The notes below the pieces were generated by a model that did not search any database, was not told the DNA's origin, and was given only the letters and a program-made list of their open reading frames with translations. A stretch of 64,000 nt of DNA from NCBI RefSeq assembly GCF_026210795.1, contig NC_089448.1, positions 3,658,001 through 3,722,000 of the forward strand, read 5' to 3'. The DNA comes from Rhizophagus irregularis (taxonomy: Eukaryota > Glomeromycota > Glomeromycetes > Glomerales > Glomeraceae). How positions within the stretch are numbered: the first letter of the stretch is position 1; the number at the start of each line of letters is the position of its first letter. Shown one piece after another: positions 1 through 13,345 of this stretch. The translations under genes were made by a program, and so were the position numbers.

Positions 1-720
1 TATATATATATATAAAGTATATAATTATATAAAATTTAAGGGATTAAAAAAAAAAATAAAAAATTGTTTAGTTAAATTGTTAACAAATTTTATTTATTTT
101 TTTTTAATGCATCATTTAAATCATTTTTAAATCATTTTTAAATCATTTTTTTTAAATGTTTTTAAATCAAACATAAAAAAAAAAATAGTATCTCTTTGAC
201 GAATAATAATAAAATTTTTTGATCAAATTTTTTTTTAGATTGAAATAAAAATTTGAGATTTAATGAAATTTAATGAAATCGATTTTTATTTTTTATTTTT
301 TGATTTTTTGATTTTTTATTTTTTATGTTTTAAAGTCAAAAAAAAAAAAAAAAGGAGAGAAATTACTTATTTTGATCCATACTATAATTGAACTGAAATA
401 ATTAGTACATCGATTTCTTGAAGTGTTGAAGAATGACATGATTTGCTGACCAATAGACCCAATGAACCACAGAAAAAAGAAACCGATTATCACGTGGTAA
501 ATATAATTGCAGAAAAATTATACAAAGTAGGATAATTATAAAACAAAAATGAATGAAAAAAAAATAATTGATTCATTTCCTTCTAAAGTTATTAAAATCT
601 TTTTATTAAATCCTTTTTATTTGAGATTCATAAAATTTAAAACAATATGAAGAATAAATTTGTGATACCAAAGACAACCATAACGTGGGCCTAATAATGG
701 CCCAATAATGCGGGCCAGTA
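1..720. other. AT-rich flank, no gene seen
   Basis: Low-complexity A/T-rich DNA with long A runs. I see no supported coding region. Its right part is the 3' flank of the minus-strand thioesterase. Confidence 0.5.
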
Positions 721-1442
721 TTATAATTTAACATTATTAGGATGATTAAGAGAAGCAGCAATAAATTTCGTATGACGTCCCATAGCAATTATTTTACCGT
801 CAATTTTATTCTTTAAATCTACTGTAGTATAAGCAAGTGTTTTACCAAGTTTAACACATTCGGAGTCCTAAATAAAAAAAAATACAATTATAAACTTAAT
901 AAAATCTCCGAAAAAAATAATTCAAAAAAAGGAAAAAAATGACAATGTAACGTTAAAGAATATGTACCATGATTATTATATCTCCTTCTTTGGCAGAATT
1001 TAAAAAAGTAATATTTAAATCTGTGCTAACACCTGTAGTGTACATCCCTTTTGTAGATAATGCCATTGAACCCCCTATATCAACTAATGTTGAAAGAAAA
1101 CCACCGTGTACGATACCTAATCGGTTCTTAAAAAGAATATATTATTAAAATCTGATTAAAAGTATAATGAAAAAAAGAAAATAATAATTTTTTTTATTAC
1201 CAAATGTATTTTTTCCACGGGTAATTCACAAGTAATTTTTCCATCAGCTACATCCGTAATCGTCATCTTAAATTACCAAAAAGAAAGAAAAAGAACCAAT
1301 TCATGTTTATATAATAATGAAAATATATCTAATAATGAAGAGTTATCGTTACCTTTCCCATAAGTAATTTATCAAATCCATCAGTTGCCATAAAATTTTG
1401 CAATACTTTACGAGCAAAAGCTAATCTAGAAGGTATTGACAT
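721..1442 (-). CDS. ACOT13/Them2-like hotdog-fold acyl-CoA thioesterase
   Basis: Four exons join in frame: 1353..1442, 1201..1266, 968..1126 and 721..867, with GT-AG borders, giving 153 aa. The family hydrolyses fatty acyl-CoA to free fatty acid and CoA as a hotdog dimer or tetramer, often at mitochondria. The core reads NRLGIVHGG then TLVDIGG, followed by GVSTDLNITFL and a C-terminal GKTLAYTTVDL and GRHTKF. This matches the human ACOT13 layout, with the family's Asn and Asp at residues 53 and 68 and the HGG turn at 59-61. The length fits the family (about 140 aa). The start is the first ATG (MSIPSRLAFARKVLQNFM); a T-rich stretch plus AG just upstream suggests an additional noncoding 5' exon. 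No damage is seen. Function is inferred from family resemblance only. Confidence 0.88.
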
Positions 1443-2030
1443 TTCGCTGTAACCTAAAAATTAAAAAAAACCTCCGTCAATTATGTTAAACAAAATTTTG
1501 AGTTTAATAATTGTTATCACACAATTGGTATGAGAACGATGATTGTTTAATATATAATTGAATAATACGGAATATTATTTTTAAACAATGGGTATCGTGA
1601 AAGATGCATTACTAACTTATTTGTTTATATTTTTTTTTTTGTTTTTTAACCGAAAATAATAAATTTTAAAATTTTTTTTAAAATTTTTTTTTTTCTTTGA
1701 AAAGACTTATCGGAATCCATTCAATCAAGATGTGGTGTTACTGGTGTATCGTAACATGTTACGTTTCTTACGTAACTTTTTTTAAGGTTTGAATTCGTTC
1801 GAAACACAACATTTCAATGATCCGCATGTGACCAAAATTTCTTGTTTAAAAAGAAACAAAATTAGAATGTCTATCAACAAGAAAAAGGTAAGATCAATAG
1901 TAATTAAATAACCTTATTAATACTTTGAATATATCCCTAAAAAGATAACATAGATTTTCCCCCTCTCCTCTCCCCCTTTTTTTTTCTCACAACTCCCATG
2001 TTTTTTTAGCCCAACCCGCTTATAAATCTT

Positions 2031-2290
2031 AAATTAGGGCGGCGTCAGCTTAAAGCGAAGCCAGACAACCACCCATTTATAACCTAAAAATTATGTGCGC
2101 AAAATCTCTGGATGACGATTCTGCATGGACATTCAAGTCCATGTGGCATAATGAAAGTAGCCACACACCCTTTTATTGAACCAAATGTCGGATTGTGTAA
2201 TTACTTATACTAATCGACGAAATTGTGGGACTGATTTGATACATACCTGATGCGGCGCAGGATCTTTACCAATTCTAGTAGTGAGAGATC
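2031..2290 (-). repeat. GC-richer island with coding-like fragment and two hairpins
   Basis: Read on the minus strand, the right part encodes a short open stretch containing TRIGKDPAPHQ, followed directly by a GTATGT donor-like signal. About 190 bases further along the minus strand lies a TTTTTAG acceptor-like signal. Inside are two adjacent hairpins: CATGGAC/GTCCATG (loop ATTCAA) and GTGGC/GCCAC. The base composition is clearly higher than in the surroundings. I have an uncertain memory that this peptide recurs in Rhizophagus predicted proteins, which would make it a dispersed repeat or exonised fragment. Not a confident gene. Confidence 0.3.
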
Positions 2291-5200
2291 TAGTATTACT
2301 AATATGCATAAATTATATATAAATATTGGTAACGTACGAAAAAAAAAATTTTTTTTTTTTTAAAAAAAATAAATCCCTTTTTATTATCATTATGAGAAAA
2401 AAAAATTTAAATGTATTTATAATGTACTGATGGAGGGATATAATGATCTTTACGTGTGTTTAATTTAATATTTACCAAATTAGCCAATGATATGTATTAT
2501 TTGGTTAATAATTGACTCACACATTTGGGGAGGTCAAAAAAAAAAAAGTAGGGCTAATAAACTCCTAAAAATTTAAAAGTCACATACTAATTTGATTATT
2601 TCAATAACGATTTTTTTGTGTTATTCGTGTTACTACAAAGACATGAAAATCACCTGCAAATTTAAAATATATTTCACGAAGGTAACATTTTTTAAGTTTC
2701 GAGACTCAGTGAAAGGTTATTCGTTATTCGTTATTTTAAATTCATTTAATAATAATGTAATAAAGTAGTTTATTAAAATACAATAGGCTCAAAGTAAACT
2801 ATTGTTATCAAACGTTATCTACAAATTAATTTAATTTATGATTTACATATTAGAACAATATTCATAATTTTGAAAAGATTGAATATTTGGGAATGATAAT
2901 TGGATGATATTCAGGTGGTCATTTAAAAAAATTTATCGCCAGCTTTTTAGAAACCTGTTTATAAAATAGGAGAATAAATAAATTACAACGTTAGTTATTT
3001 ATTATTGTAAATATTTATACTTTTAAGTAATTATATTGTTTTTGATCCTTTTTCTTTAAAAAAAAAGTAAATATAAAAAAAATATGGACCAATAATTTAA
3101 TCAATTTAACAACAGAAAGAAATAATATTCTTTTCATGGATTTTTTTTTTTTTTAAATGATCATTTAAAAAATATGATGAACCACGAGACTAAATTAAAT
3201 ATTTACATTCATTAACCAATCAAATGATTGTAATTCGGACGTAAAATCTTGGCAGAAATTTTCCTAATCGGAAAATAAAAACTTAATATCAAGACTTTAA
3301 GGGTTTATTAGGGTTTATTCAAAAAACCTGAAAGAATCCGGTTGTGTTTCGGAAAAATTTCCGATTAGGGGTAACATTTTTACCGGAAGTTACCGTAAAA
3401 AAAACTAAGAACCGAGACTTTTACTTGTAAAGGTATTTGAAATTCCGAAAAAGTTAAAATTAGGTAAAGTTGAAATAAAGTAATTAAAGTAAGTAAAATT
3501 GAGTTAAAATTAAGGTAAAATTAAGTGTCAGAAAAAAAGAGTTAATTAATTATGACTTTAATAAATTATATAAATTATAAAATAATAATCGACATGATTA
3601 TCCTTGTTCATCTTTTGAAGTCTTTTCTTGGAAATTTCATATAAACTCATATAAACTGTAATTCCTAATAATTTACGACGTACATATAGCTTAATTATAA
3701 TATTTATAAATTAACAAGAAAGTAGAACAAATGTTAAACGTGAGTTGACAGGTATACATACGTAAGTACATACTGTATACGTTGTATACGTATGTATATT
3801 AGTATGTAAATTATATATTTAATATATATATTAAATTATGTATACATTTACAATATATACATTTAGTATTTTACTATAAATCATTTATTTACTATTTATT
3901 TATTTCAACTTTCATGTTTAGCTTCGATCATCTTTTTGTCGTACCCAAAAATATAAAATATTTTAAATAAGATTGACAATTGTGATTTTGTGATATCCAA
4001 AATTTTCTCCAAATCCCCAATCGAAAAATTTATCACAAAAATTTACTAAATATTTTTTATTACACAGACCAAAATTGGCAAAACGGACCAAAATTGGCAA
4101 CACAATGATAGAGAAAACAATGTCACCATATTTGACTAGATTTATTTTTTTTGATTACCATTTTAATAACATTTTCATTTGTATACAATTTTTATATACG
4201 TAATAAAAAGTAGGTAATTTAATGTAATTAAAGTGGGATCTGTTATTGCATTTTATTAATTTTTAAAAAGCAAAGCAGCAAAAAAAAAAAATATAATTTT
4301 TTTTCTCCACAATTTTCAAACACGCGGCACAAATTTTCGTGTATTGTTGACAGAAATTTCAACCAATCATAATAAAAATTGGCTGATACAATTAAATAAT
4401 AACCCTTTCAAAATTACACGACAGAAATCCTTTTGCATCACAAATATTTTGATTTAAATCATCATCATCATCAGTAGAATGATTAAAATAATATGCGTAA
4501 ATATGTATTCATAACAAAGGCTTACTTTTATGATAAAAAATTCATGAAACAAACAAGAAACGTTTAAATTCTTAATAATTTAGGTTGCTTCCATTTTCTT
4601 TTTTTTTCTCCTGTGAAAAAAAAAAAATTCTTGCTGCATTGAAAGAAAATCGGCTGTACATAAATAATGATACGTACGAACTCCCCTTTATTTTCCATTT
4701 ATGTGAGGTTTGAAATATTTGTCCTATGGATCTCCAGCATGCCAGAATGTCATATGATCAGTCTTTGAAAAGATTCTTATTCTTCTGATACATAGAAATT
4801 TCCCAGGACAGCATTATAACAAACAATTTCATAACATCCATTTTATTTCATTTTAATCCTTCTTTAATTCTTCTTTGATAATCAAAATTATCCGTTTTTC
4901 TTAAATAATTAAATCTAAGAAATCTAAGAGCATCTATTCTAAATTTCGCACGTGCATATAGCCAAATTAAGGGTCATTGGTTTATAAAAATCAGGTTTTT
5001 ATTCGGGCAGAATTATCAGGATAATTATTATTTATTATTATTTAATTAACAACGAATTATTAATACAAAATTATTATTTATTACTAAAACGTTACAAGGA
5101 AAAAAGAACCTGTTAGAAATGTATAATTGATGCATATTAATGCAATTTAAGTGTTACAAAATAACCAACAACCTGCAGATTCTGCAGTCTATTTATAATT

Positions 5201-6010
5201 ACGTAGTTTATCTAATTACGCATAACTGCATAACTTGCGCCTTTTTGTTTATGGCGGGAGTTCGGGTTTTTTAAAGTTGAGGTTTCAAAAAATTTTCTGT
5301 AATCACAAAAAAAAAAATAAAAATAAAAAATACTTTTTTTTACTTTTTTGATGTATTATAGAAATTTTTTAACAAAATAATTTCAAAAAATGATCATCTT
5401 ATATAAAATACTTGTATTTAATTTATTTAATAACAATAATTATAATAACAGATATCATAATTATATTTAATATATTTAATATATTTATTAATAAAAATTA
5501 ATAATAATAATAATAATTACATAATTACACTCATTCATATACGCATATATGGAATATAAATTATTTATCATGTGTGATAATTTCTCTATTTTCAGTATTT
5601 CATTTAATAATTCATATATACCTAATTATATATATAATATAATACATAATTTATAATTATACTGTATATATAAAAAGAGATGTACCGTCACACACAAAAG
5701 GGAAAATTTTTGATTTTCAACTTCAACTATGCCTTAATCTTTTTTAGGTCTGGTATTTTGGAACACAAACAAAAAAAAAAAAAAAAAAAAAATAAATAAT
5801 TAAAGATAAAACTTTTTATTTTGAACCAATCTTTTTTAATATTTTTTCTTTTAGTTTAAAAAAATTTTTTTTTTTTTTCCCTTTGTAAATTTCTTTGTGA
5901 TATTCAAAAAAATCTATTCGTCATCATCTCACATTTACATTAATTAAAAAAAAAATAATTTTTTTTTTTTTCCCTAGTTCTCTTCTATTCAATAAAAAAA
6001 AGTTTTGTTT

Positions 6011-6016
6011 ATTTTA

Positions 6017-6074
<58 letters not shown>
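6011..6074. repeat. long poly(T) tract
   Basis: An almost pure T run of more than 60 bases, broken by single C bases. It lies about 0.9 kb upstream of the 7000 start codon and is flanked by other T-rich tracts. It may be simple replication-slippage sequence, or part of a pyrimidine-rich promoter. Confidence 0.8.
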
Positions 6075-6999
6075 CTTTCTCTTTTCGCTAAACAAAAGAA
6101 AAGAAAAAAGGTTTAAACTTTGAAAAAGAAGGAACCCGCAGTTCATTTTTTTAATAATATATATATTTAGATTTGCAGCAGGCTGCCTTTTAGACTAAAA
6201 AAAAAAAAATAATCGGTCGGTCGGTTTATTTAAATTAAAAAGTATACAAATATATTTTTATATTTTTTTTTTTTTGTAATAAAAAAAACGATATAGTCCC
6301 CTCTTCTCCCCCTTAATCATAACAATACAATATAAATCGTAAATCGTCTAAATATTTTATTTTTATTTTTATATATATATTTTTTTTTTTTTCTTTCTAT
6401 TCCAAAAATTCTCTGTTGTTGTTTATCTGTTGCTATTGTCTCCTATTATAAACTTGATATTCACATATATTTAACGTCTAAAAAAAAAAATTTTTTTTTT
6501 CCTTTTTTCGGAACCCTTCAAAAAAAAAAAATATTTTCTTTCTTCTTTATATTTTTCTAGTTCTCTCACTCTATAACCAACCAATACACGAAATATCCGC
6601 CAGAGATTTATTTTTTTTTTTGTTTATAAAAAAAAAAATTTATCTCGAAAATACATTATACATACTTTCACGAATAACGAACCTCTCACTTTTCTTCCGA
6701 CGAACTCAATAACAAAACCCGAGGCGAATATTTCTTTTTTTTTTTTTTAAACGAGAGTAGAACCAAAATTTTGAAGTGGAACTAGAACAACAAAAAAGAA
6801 CTCGAAATAAACGACAAACACGAAAAAAAATAAAAGAAGGAACTCCTTTCATCCTCTTGCAGCTATAACAAAAATTTTTCTGTCTTCAAGAAATAGTTAA
6901 CGATTTCAAGAAACTTTTATTTCCCCTTGAAGTGTTATCACTTCTAAGCCTTCAAAGGTTTAAACGGGCAATTTTTTCTTTAATGAACATTCCAATAAA

Positions 7000-9623
7000 A
7001 TGTCTCTAAGACAACCACAACAAGTACCTGCTGCTTTTGAAATTCGTTTCAGTACAACAGATTCGGTGAGTATACACACTTGTACTTGTTTTATGTGTTT
7101 TGCCCATGAAAACAAGTTATTTTATTTTTTTTTAAAAAAAATATATTTTTTATTGACTTTTAAAACAAAACTTATAAAAACTCGTATAATTCTCAAATTT
7201 AATTAGATACTAGAGGTTGTTGAAATACAACCTGACCAAAGTGCACAAAGTGTACCGGACCCATTTAAAAAACGGGACAAGATCCCAAGAAGTTCTGGTA
7301 GCATAGAACAATTTAGTACCATCAATAATATTAATAATAATAATAATAATGGTTCATCTCTTAAACAAAAACAAAGACATCATAGTGAAAGTCCTTTAAA
7401 AAAAGGAATCTCTACAAATTCTGATCAAGTTCTTAAAGTAAAATCTTCAAATGCTGTAGGTCCTGAAGCTGATAAACAACAACGTGTAAATGGTATTGGT
7501 AAGAATGAAAGATCAAATTCACTTGGTAATGATATGTTCATAAATTCAAATTCTACGGAAAGAAAGAATACATTAGATGATGATTTAATAATACGGAACC
7601 CTAATAATAAAAAACAGAGATCAAAATTTGATGAAATTTCTAGTGAAAAGGAAAAGAGTAAAGTAATACCTAACCATCAAATTATGGACTTAAATGGAAA
7701 GGCCGATATGGTCTCTTCTAATAATATTAAGAAAATTCCGTCAAAAACTATCCCTCCTCCTTCTTCTAAGAATAAATTAATTATGTCTACAAATACAATT
7801 GATGATAATAAATCTTTACAAAAAGATGGTATTGCTACTCCTCCTGCTACTCCTCCTCGTTCACCTCAAATTACTCCAACCATTTCACAAAAACCTTCAG
7901 AAAATGATCAATCTCTTATAACTCCTCCTCCTTCTTCTTCATCTGATTCAACTTCAACAGAATTTATTGATGATTATAAATCCTCTTCTTCAAGGGTTTC
8001 TCGTCCTTCTAAAATATCCCAATCTTCTAAGAAACGAAGAGGTTCACATTCTCCTCAAAAATCTCAATCGATGTTATCTACCAAGAGATCTATTGAAATG
8101 AATGCATACCAACCACCAAAAAAATTACAACAACCCCGTGGTCGTCGTTCTTATTCAGTATCAGGACAAGTTGTTACTTCTGAACAACCTTTAGATTCAA
8201 ATAAATCAAAAGAAATTAAAAAATCAAAACAATCACCTTCACCTACTACTAGATCTCGAATTCCAAGATTATCAATTTCTTCAAGGGAAAGGCCAACAAT
8301 TGCTCAAAAGATATCTCAAGGTTCACTATCATCACAGGGTTCAAATAAATTCAATGAATCAAAGGAATTATTAGAATCTTATCCTCTTGTGAATTCAAAG
8401 ATTGAACCTCCTCGTAATATTCGATTATCACCATCGAGACCAATTATTAATACTGCCCTTATAACTGACGTTGAAGTAGGATCTGAATCACCAACAGGTC
8501 GTTCACCAATAAATCATTCATCATCAAGTCATTCACCAACAAATCATTCACCAACAAATCATTCACCTACAAATCATTTACCATTAAATCATTCATCATC
8601 AAATCATTCAATTCATCAAAAGAAATTTATTTCTTATGATGATGTTGTCATACCTACTATCGCGAAGAAACTCAAAATGAACGGACAATTACCTTACGTA
8701 AATCATGATGCATTACTTGGTTATAGTGATGAACCAGAAGATTTAACTCCAACGTCAGAAAATGGTTATATGGATATAACGGATCAAGTTGTCAACCTAT
8801 TTGATGGTCCTCAAATTAAATCACACAAGAGACAGTCATCAGGTCCAGATTCACAACATCGTCGTCAAAGAAAAAATTCATCTTCAGGGCATTCACGTAA
8901 TGCAAGCAAAACACATTACATCGCTCCTCGCAAACAACCTCCTCAACAGACTCAGTCTCATGAAGATGTTCCAAGTCCTACGAACTCACAGTTTGAGAAC
9001 TCTTTTGATCATCATGCTCCCCATGATAATCAAATTAGAAGTAAACGGGGAAGGTCCCGACGGGAGGAATACATAATTAGTGTTCGGGAAGATGACGATA
9101 TAGATCTATTTATTGAACCCCCTCCTTCAATGGTACTTTTATTTCATTTTTGTATCTTGTTATTAATAGTTTTGGTAAAATAACTAACAATCATAATTTC
9201 ATAGCCTTTGGTTTTGTCAGAACCATCCATAGTTCCGACCGTTCAAGTTGAAATTAATGATCAAATATATCAAGAAAAAGTTGAAGAAGAGGTAATTAAT
9301 ATCATCAATTGATTTTAGCTTAATTTAATTTATATTTTTACTAAAAAAAAAAATTGTTTATATTTTTATAGCCCTCACCTGTACAGATACCCGTTCAGAT
9401 ACCTGTCCAGACACCTGTTCAAATACCTGTTCAGACGTCTGTTCAGATACCTGTTATGCAAGAAATTGAATATAAAACTATCTCTACAGAAGTAGATTCT
9501 GTTCCCACCGTCACAAGTGGAAAGAAAAAGACAGGCAGGAAGAAACAAAAGAAGAGCGACGGTGGCAATTTGGATGACGATGATTACGTTCGAAAGTCCA
9601 AATGTCGTTGCGCAATTATGTAA
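7000..9623 (+). CDS. Ser/Pro-rich disordered protein with C-terminal CaaX box
   Basis: Four exons join in frame (7000..7065, 7207..9132, 9205..9291, 9372..9623), giving 776 aa. No enzymatic domain is recognisable. Residues about 30-660 are Ser, Asn, Pro and Lys rich and look disordered, with basic SKKRRGSHSP-like patches and a short tandem NHSPT repeat coded near 8510-8610. Exon 4 opens with repeated VQIP/VQTP units, then a strongly basic stretch (KKKTGRKKQKK), an acidic DDDD patch, and ends KCRCAIM-stop. CAIM is a good CaaX prenylation signal: Met in the last position favours farnesyltransferase, and the Cys two residues earlier could be palmitoylated. The inferred role is a membrane-tethered scaffold or signalling adaptor. 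The family is unknown to me. The start is the first ATG; its short first exon splices cleanly. Confidence 0.75.
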
Positions 9624-11202
9624 TTTTTTCTTTTGGTTGGACATTATGATTTGTTTTTCCTTTATTTTTTTATTTTTTTTTTTATTAATAGTTATTTAGT
9701 GAATTTTGAAAAAAAAATTATTTATTTACTTTGAGAAAAAAAAAAAAAAAATTTAAAAAAATAAAGAATGAAAATTTAGCAAATTGGATCCTTTCTTTTT
9801 GATAGGAAACGATTAAAAAAAAAAAATTCCATTTTTTTTTATTTCCCATTTTTTACTTTTCATTTTAAAATCCTCGATGCTTCTATTTTTTCTCGCGGTT
9901 CGTGTGGTGGCTCATCGGCTTGTAGCCTTTGATGCTCCTCGCGGGTAGGGAGAAAAAAATGAAAGAAAACTTTTGAGAACAATTAAACAAAATTTTACAA
10001 TATCATTCATTTTTCATCTATCATTCATATTAGTTTTTTCATTTTTTCGGCAAAAATAACTTTCTTCATTGTAATTATTTTTTTGTATTATTTATTATTT
10101 ATTTATCTTTTTTTTCTTTTTTTTGTTGAGAACTTTCTTCATTTGTGAAATATTTATTTGCATTATGTATTGTTCTTTTCCTTGCTGGATTAAATGGATT
10201 AAATTAAATGAGTTTTCTTAAAAATTTGTATATTATATATATCTTTGATTTGTGAGTTTTTTAAAGTTTTAATTTTTAAAATCAAGAAAAAGATGATGAT
10301 CGTGATCAGTGATTTATTTCGGTAAGTTCCCTTTAGAAAATATTTATTTTTGATTTTTTTTTTTAAAAAAAAGGAAGGATTATTAAATCCCTCTTATTCA
10401 CCGCTTTAAGCTTTGTTTATTTTACTTTAAAAGCGGGGGAAACGGGGGGAAATAGCAAAATTATTATTCTATATCGAATCTAAATTCTTTTATTATTATA
10501 TTTATTATTATGATTATTGTGGAATTTTGATTACAGTGTGAATGAACATCAAAGAATCTTAAATCTAATGTATTTTAACTATTTAAATAGGGTATAAAGA
10601 AATACAAGGACAGAGTATTATTGCTGAGAATAAAGAAAGTTGGGAAATGATTAGGGATCAAAAGTTTTCGTTCTCTTCCATTACACTTATTTTCTCCCCT
10701 ACTTTAAAATTAGTAAAACACGAGGATTCATTTATTAACTTAATCGGCGTTTAATTTTTTTTTAAAAACTAAAATGCGTACAAATCAATTGTCGCATCTT
10801 GATTTATAATCTTACAATTTATTAGAATTAGATTATTTAGAAAATTTCTTTTTTTTTTATTATTATTTGTGTACCTATACTTATTCTATTATTATTATTA
10901 TATAGCCAATAATGGGGTATAAGCAAACTTTATTTTATCCAACCGCTATTATTTATTTATCCCATTATTATTATCTATTATTATTATCTAACCCATCATT
11001 ATAACCCAAAATTATTATCTAAACCCATTATTTTATTATCTAACTCATTATTATTATCCAAACACATTATTTTTATTAAGCATTTATACCTAAAAAAAAA
11101 AACATTTTATATATAGTATATATGTATAGTTTAAGATAATCTTTATGTATAATATTCATTTTACTAAAAAAAAAAATTAAGTTTAAATTTTAATTTTAAA
11201 AA

Positions 11203-11233
<31 letters not shown>

Positions 11234-12156
11234 AGGTGTATATCAAAGGTGTATTATAGTGTAACTTTAATAACTGAGTTTGCCATTTTTCTTTTTTAAA
11301 AAAAATTTGCTAACATGCGTGAGCACGCATCAGTCGCATCACTGCATTATATTTTATTATAAAAAAAAAATTACAAAGATATAAAGTTCGATCTAGCTAA
11401 GGACACGGACACCACCGATTCTGATTCAGATGTGATTATGTGATTATGTGAAGCCGCACAGTATTTGAACTACTAATTAATATTTTAAATAAAAATAATA
11501 ATAAATAATTTTTTTTTTTTTAATTTTAAACTGAAATACTGAAATAGAAAAATTAATATTATAAAATCTAAAATTTCGATAATTAACACTTACAAATATA
11601 ATAAATAATACCCTTATCTGAATATCTGCTTATCATAAATAAAAAAAAATAAATTAAAAATTTCGTTTATAAATTTTACATTTTGAAACTTTCAGTAAAG
11701 AATTATAATATATTATAATATTATTAAAGTAATAAAAGAATCAAATGCTCTCTTTTACAAATATAAGAATAGTATAATAAATAATATCAATATCAATTGT
11801 AAAATAATTTCGGCCAAAATTACATGAAATTTAAAGTATGTAATGATTTGCTCCATTAACTCCAAATCCATATATAAAAAACATGTTCTTTTTTATATTA
11901 TAAAATTAGAGAATGCCAAAAAAATGTCACCAGTGGTGATTATCATTTGTCCGATTTTTTTAAATTTATAAGATTTTAAAATATTAAATAATTAACTATA
12001 CATATTAAACAGTTATCCTATATGTAAATTCACAAGAAGAGATTTGTCTAAGGTCATCAGAAAGGCTGTTTTTTCAGATAATTTTTGAGAAAAATGCAAA
12101 ATTTTGAATTTTTAATTTTTTAACAAAAATTTCAAAATTTTGTCATGATTAATATC
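9624..12156. other. intergenic, 3' UTR and simple repeats
   Basis: A 3' flank of the CaaX gene, followed by AT-rich spacer. Between about 10890 and 11060 there is an imperfect array of CCATTATTATTATCTA-like units, and an AT dinucleotide run near 11200. No gene could be supported on either strand. Confidence 0.5.
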
Positions 12157-12847
12157 AAAATGAACTTTCCTCACGTGTATCGGAAATTAACGAGAAATCC
12201 AACTGCAGAGATCAGAATGAAATTAAAGCACGTGATAATGCTTTTTCTTCAGAGATGAATGCATCACTCAATACCGCAAATGTATCGTTCTTATACGTGT
12301 ACGACATACTATCTTATACGACCTATATTTTGTGACATATACGTCGTATAAGAACATAGCACCTGATCGTATAAGAACGATACATTTGCCTCAATACCAT
12401 CGCAAGTAAACTTGGTGAGATCGAAAAAAATTCTGGAACAGCATCATAATAACTTATGTGAGATTTCGTCTAAATTCATATCAATCAATACTTCTTATTA
12501 AAATTCTTCAAAATGATATGGCTCAAGTTATCAAAGATCCGATTTCCAACAAAGTGTGACCAATGATTCAGTTTCAACTTCAGTTCTTCTCGATCATCTT
12601 TTGGTTCTTCTTCTGGTTCTGGTAAGAAATAATTTTTGATAATTGTACTATGCATATTAGGGACTTTCAACTAACATTTTTTTATTGCAGGCTCGAGCAA
12701 AAATTCGCAAATATCATTTCTGTAACCCGGGAACAGTTTTCGGATATCTTTGATAGGGTTAAGGGTTCGAATGATTATTCTTTAGATCAGATGTGTGCTG
12801 TTGTATCGGTTGATATTCTTAGACTTGGGATGAGAAAGATACAATAA
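12157..12847 (+). pseudogene. decayed coiled-coil / Ser-rich coding fragment interrupted by a MITE
   Basis: The left part reads NELSSRVSEINEKSN then SSEMNASLNT. Skipping the MITE plus one target copy (123 bases), it continues in the same frame as IASKLGEIEKNSGTAS before a stop. Further on, a Ser/Gly-rich stretch (SSFGSSSGSGSS) spans a possible intron (GTAAGA near 12622 to GCAG near 12690). A last open piece follows, containing REQFSDIFDRVKG, in another frame. Upstream in-frame stops and inconsistent frames indicate a dead gene. A related fragment (NELSARV) appears near 48950, so this was probably a multicopy family. Function unknown. Confidence 0.4.
12276..12389. mobile_element. 114-bp MITE with 22-bp TIRs and 9-bp target duplication
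   Basis: Perfect inverted termini of 22 bp (12276..12297 and 12368..12389, starting GCAAATGTATCG) enclose a second, internal perfect inverted repeat TCTTATACGAC/GTCGTATAAGA. The element is flanked on both sides by CTCAATACC (12267..12275 and 12390..12398), a 9-bp target-site duplication typical of Mutator-like elements. It has no coding capacity. It interrupts a decayed coding fragment. The perfect termini and duplication suggest a fairly recent insertion. Confidence 0.9.
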
Positions 12848-13345
12848 AGGGTTTTTATCATGGAGAAAGTATAAAAAGCGGAAACTTAGAATAGGTGCTT
12901 GGATATATAAATATCATATATACCACTGAAGGAACTGCCACTATATGGATTAGGGCTCGGAGCAGGCGTGTCTTTCATGCCTTTCCTCCCTTAAAACAAC
13001 TTGCTACTCATCATTTTTTACTTTTATTTATTTTTACTATAAAAATTTTACTGTATTTCGAATTTTTTAAAACGTGTGTTACATTTATTTATTTATTTCA
13101 ATAAATTTACTAAATATATCTAAATATATATACCAATACTATTTAATGCACTACAAATTTATCTATTAAAAGTTATTAAAGCAAAAAAAAAATTAATAAC
13201 AAATAACGAAATAAATATTAATAAATGGTGTATTTCTCTCACGGCTATTATTAATTAAAAGCACAGTTAATTCTATGTAAAATAGTATAAATTAATTAGT
13301 AGTAATCATTAATTAAATATAAACAATAAAGATAAAATACAAACC

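Larger units (their letters stand above)
1443..6999. other. long intergenic region, AT-rich
   Basis: About 5.5 kb without a convincing gene. It holds many A and T runs, AT dinucleotide tracts (around 3770-3870 and 5600-5670), and a compact higher-GC island near 2030-2290 (listed separately). The last kilobase is rich in pyrimidine tracts and probably contains promoter and 5' UTR for the gene starting at 7000. No tRNA or rRNA signature was recognised. Confidence 0.5.

Noticed and set aside
2240-2290. ATACATACCTG resembling the 5' end of U1 snRNA
   Set aside because: The following bases do not match U1 stem-loops. The string is better read as the inverse of a splice donor on the minus strand.
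9375-9644. Minus-strand open frame over the CaaX exon
   Set aside because: It is antisense to exon 4; the VQIP repeat keeps the opposite strand open. The sense exon has clean splice borders and joins in frame.
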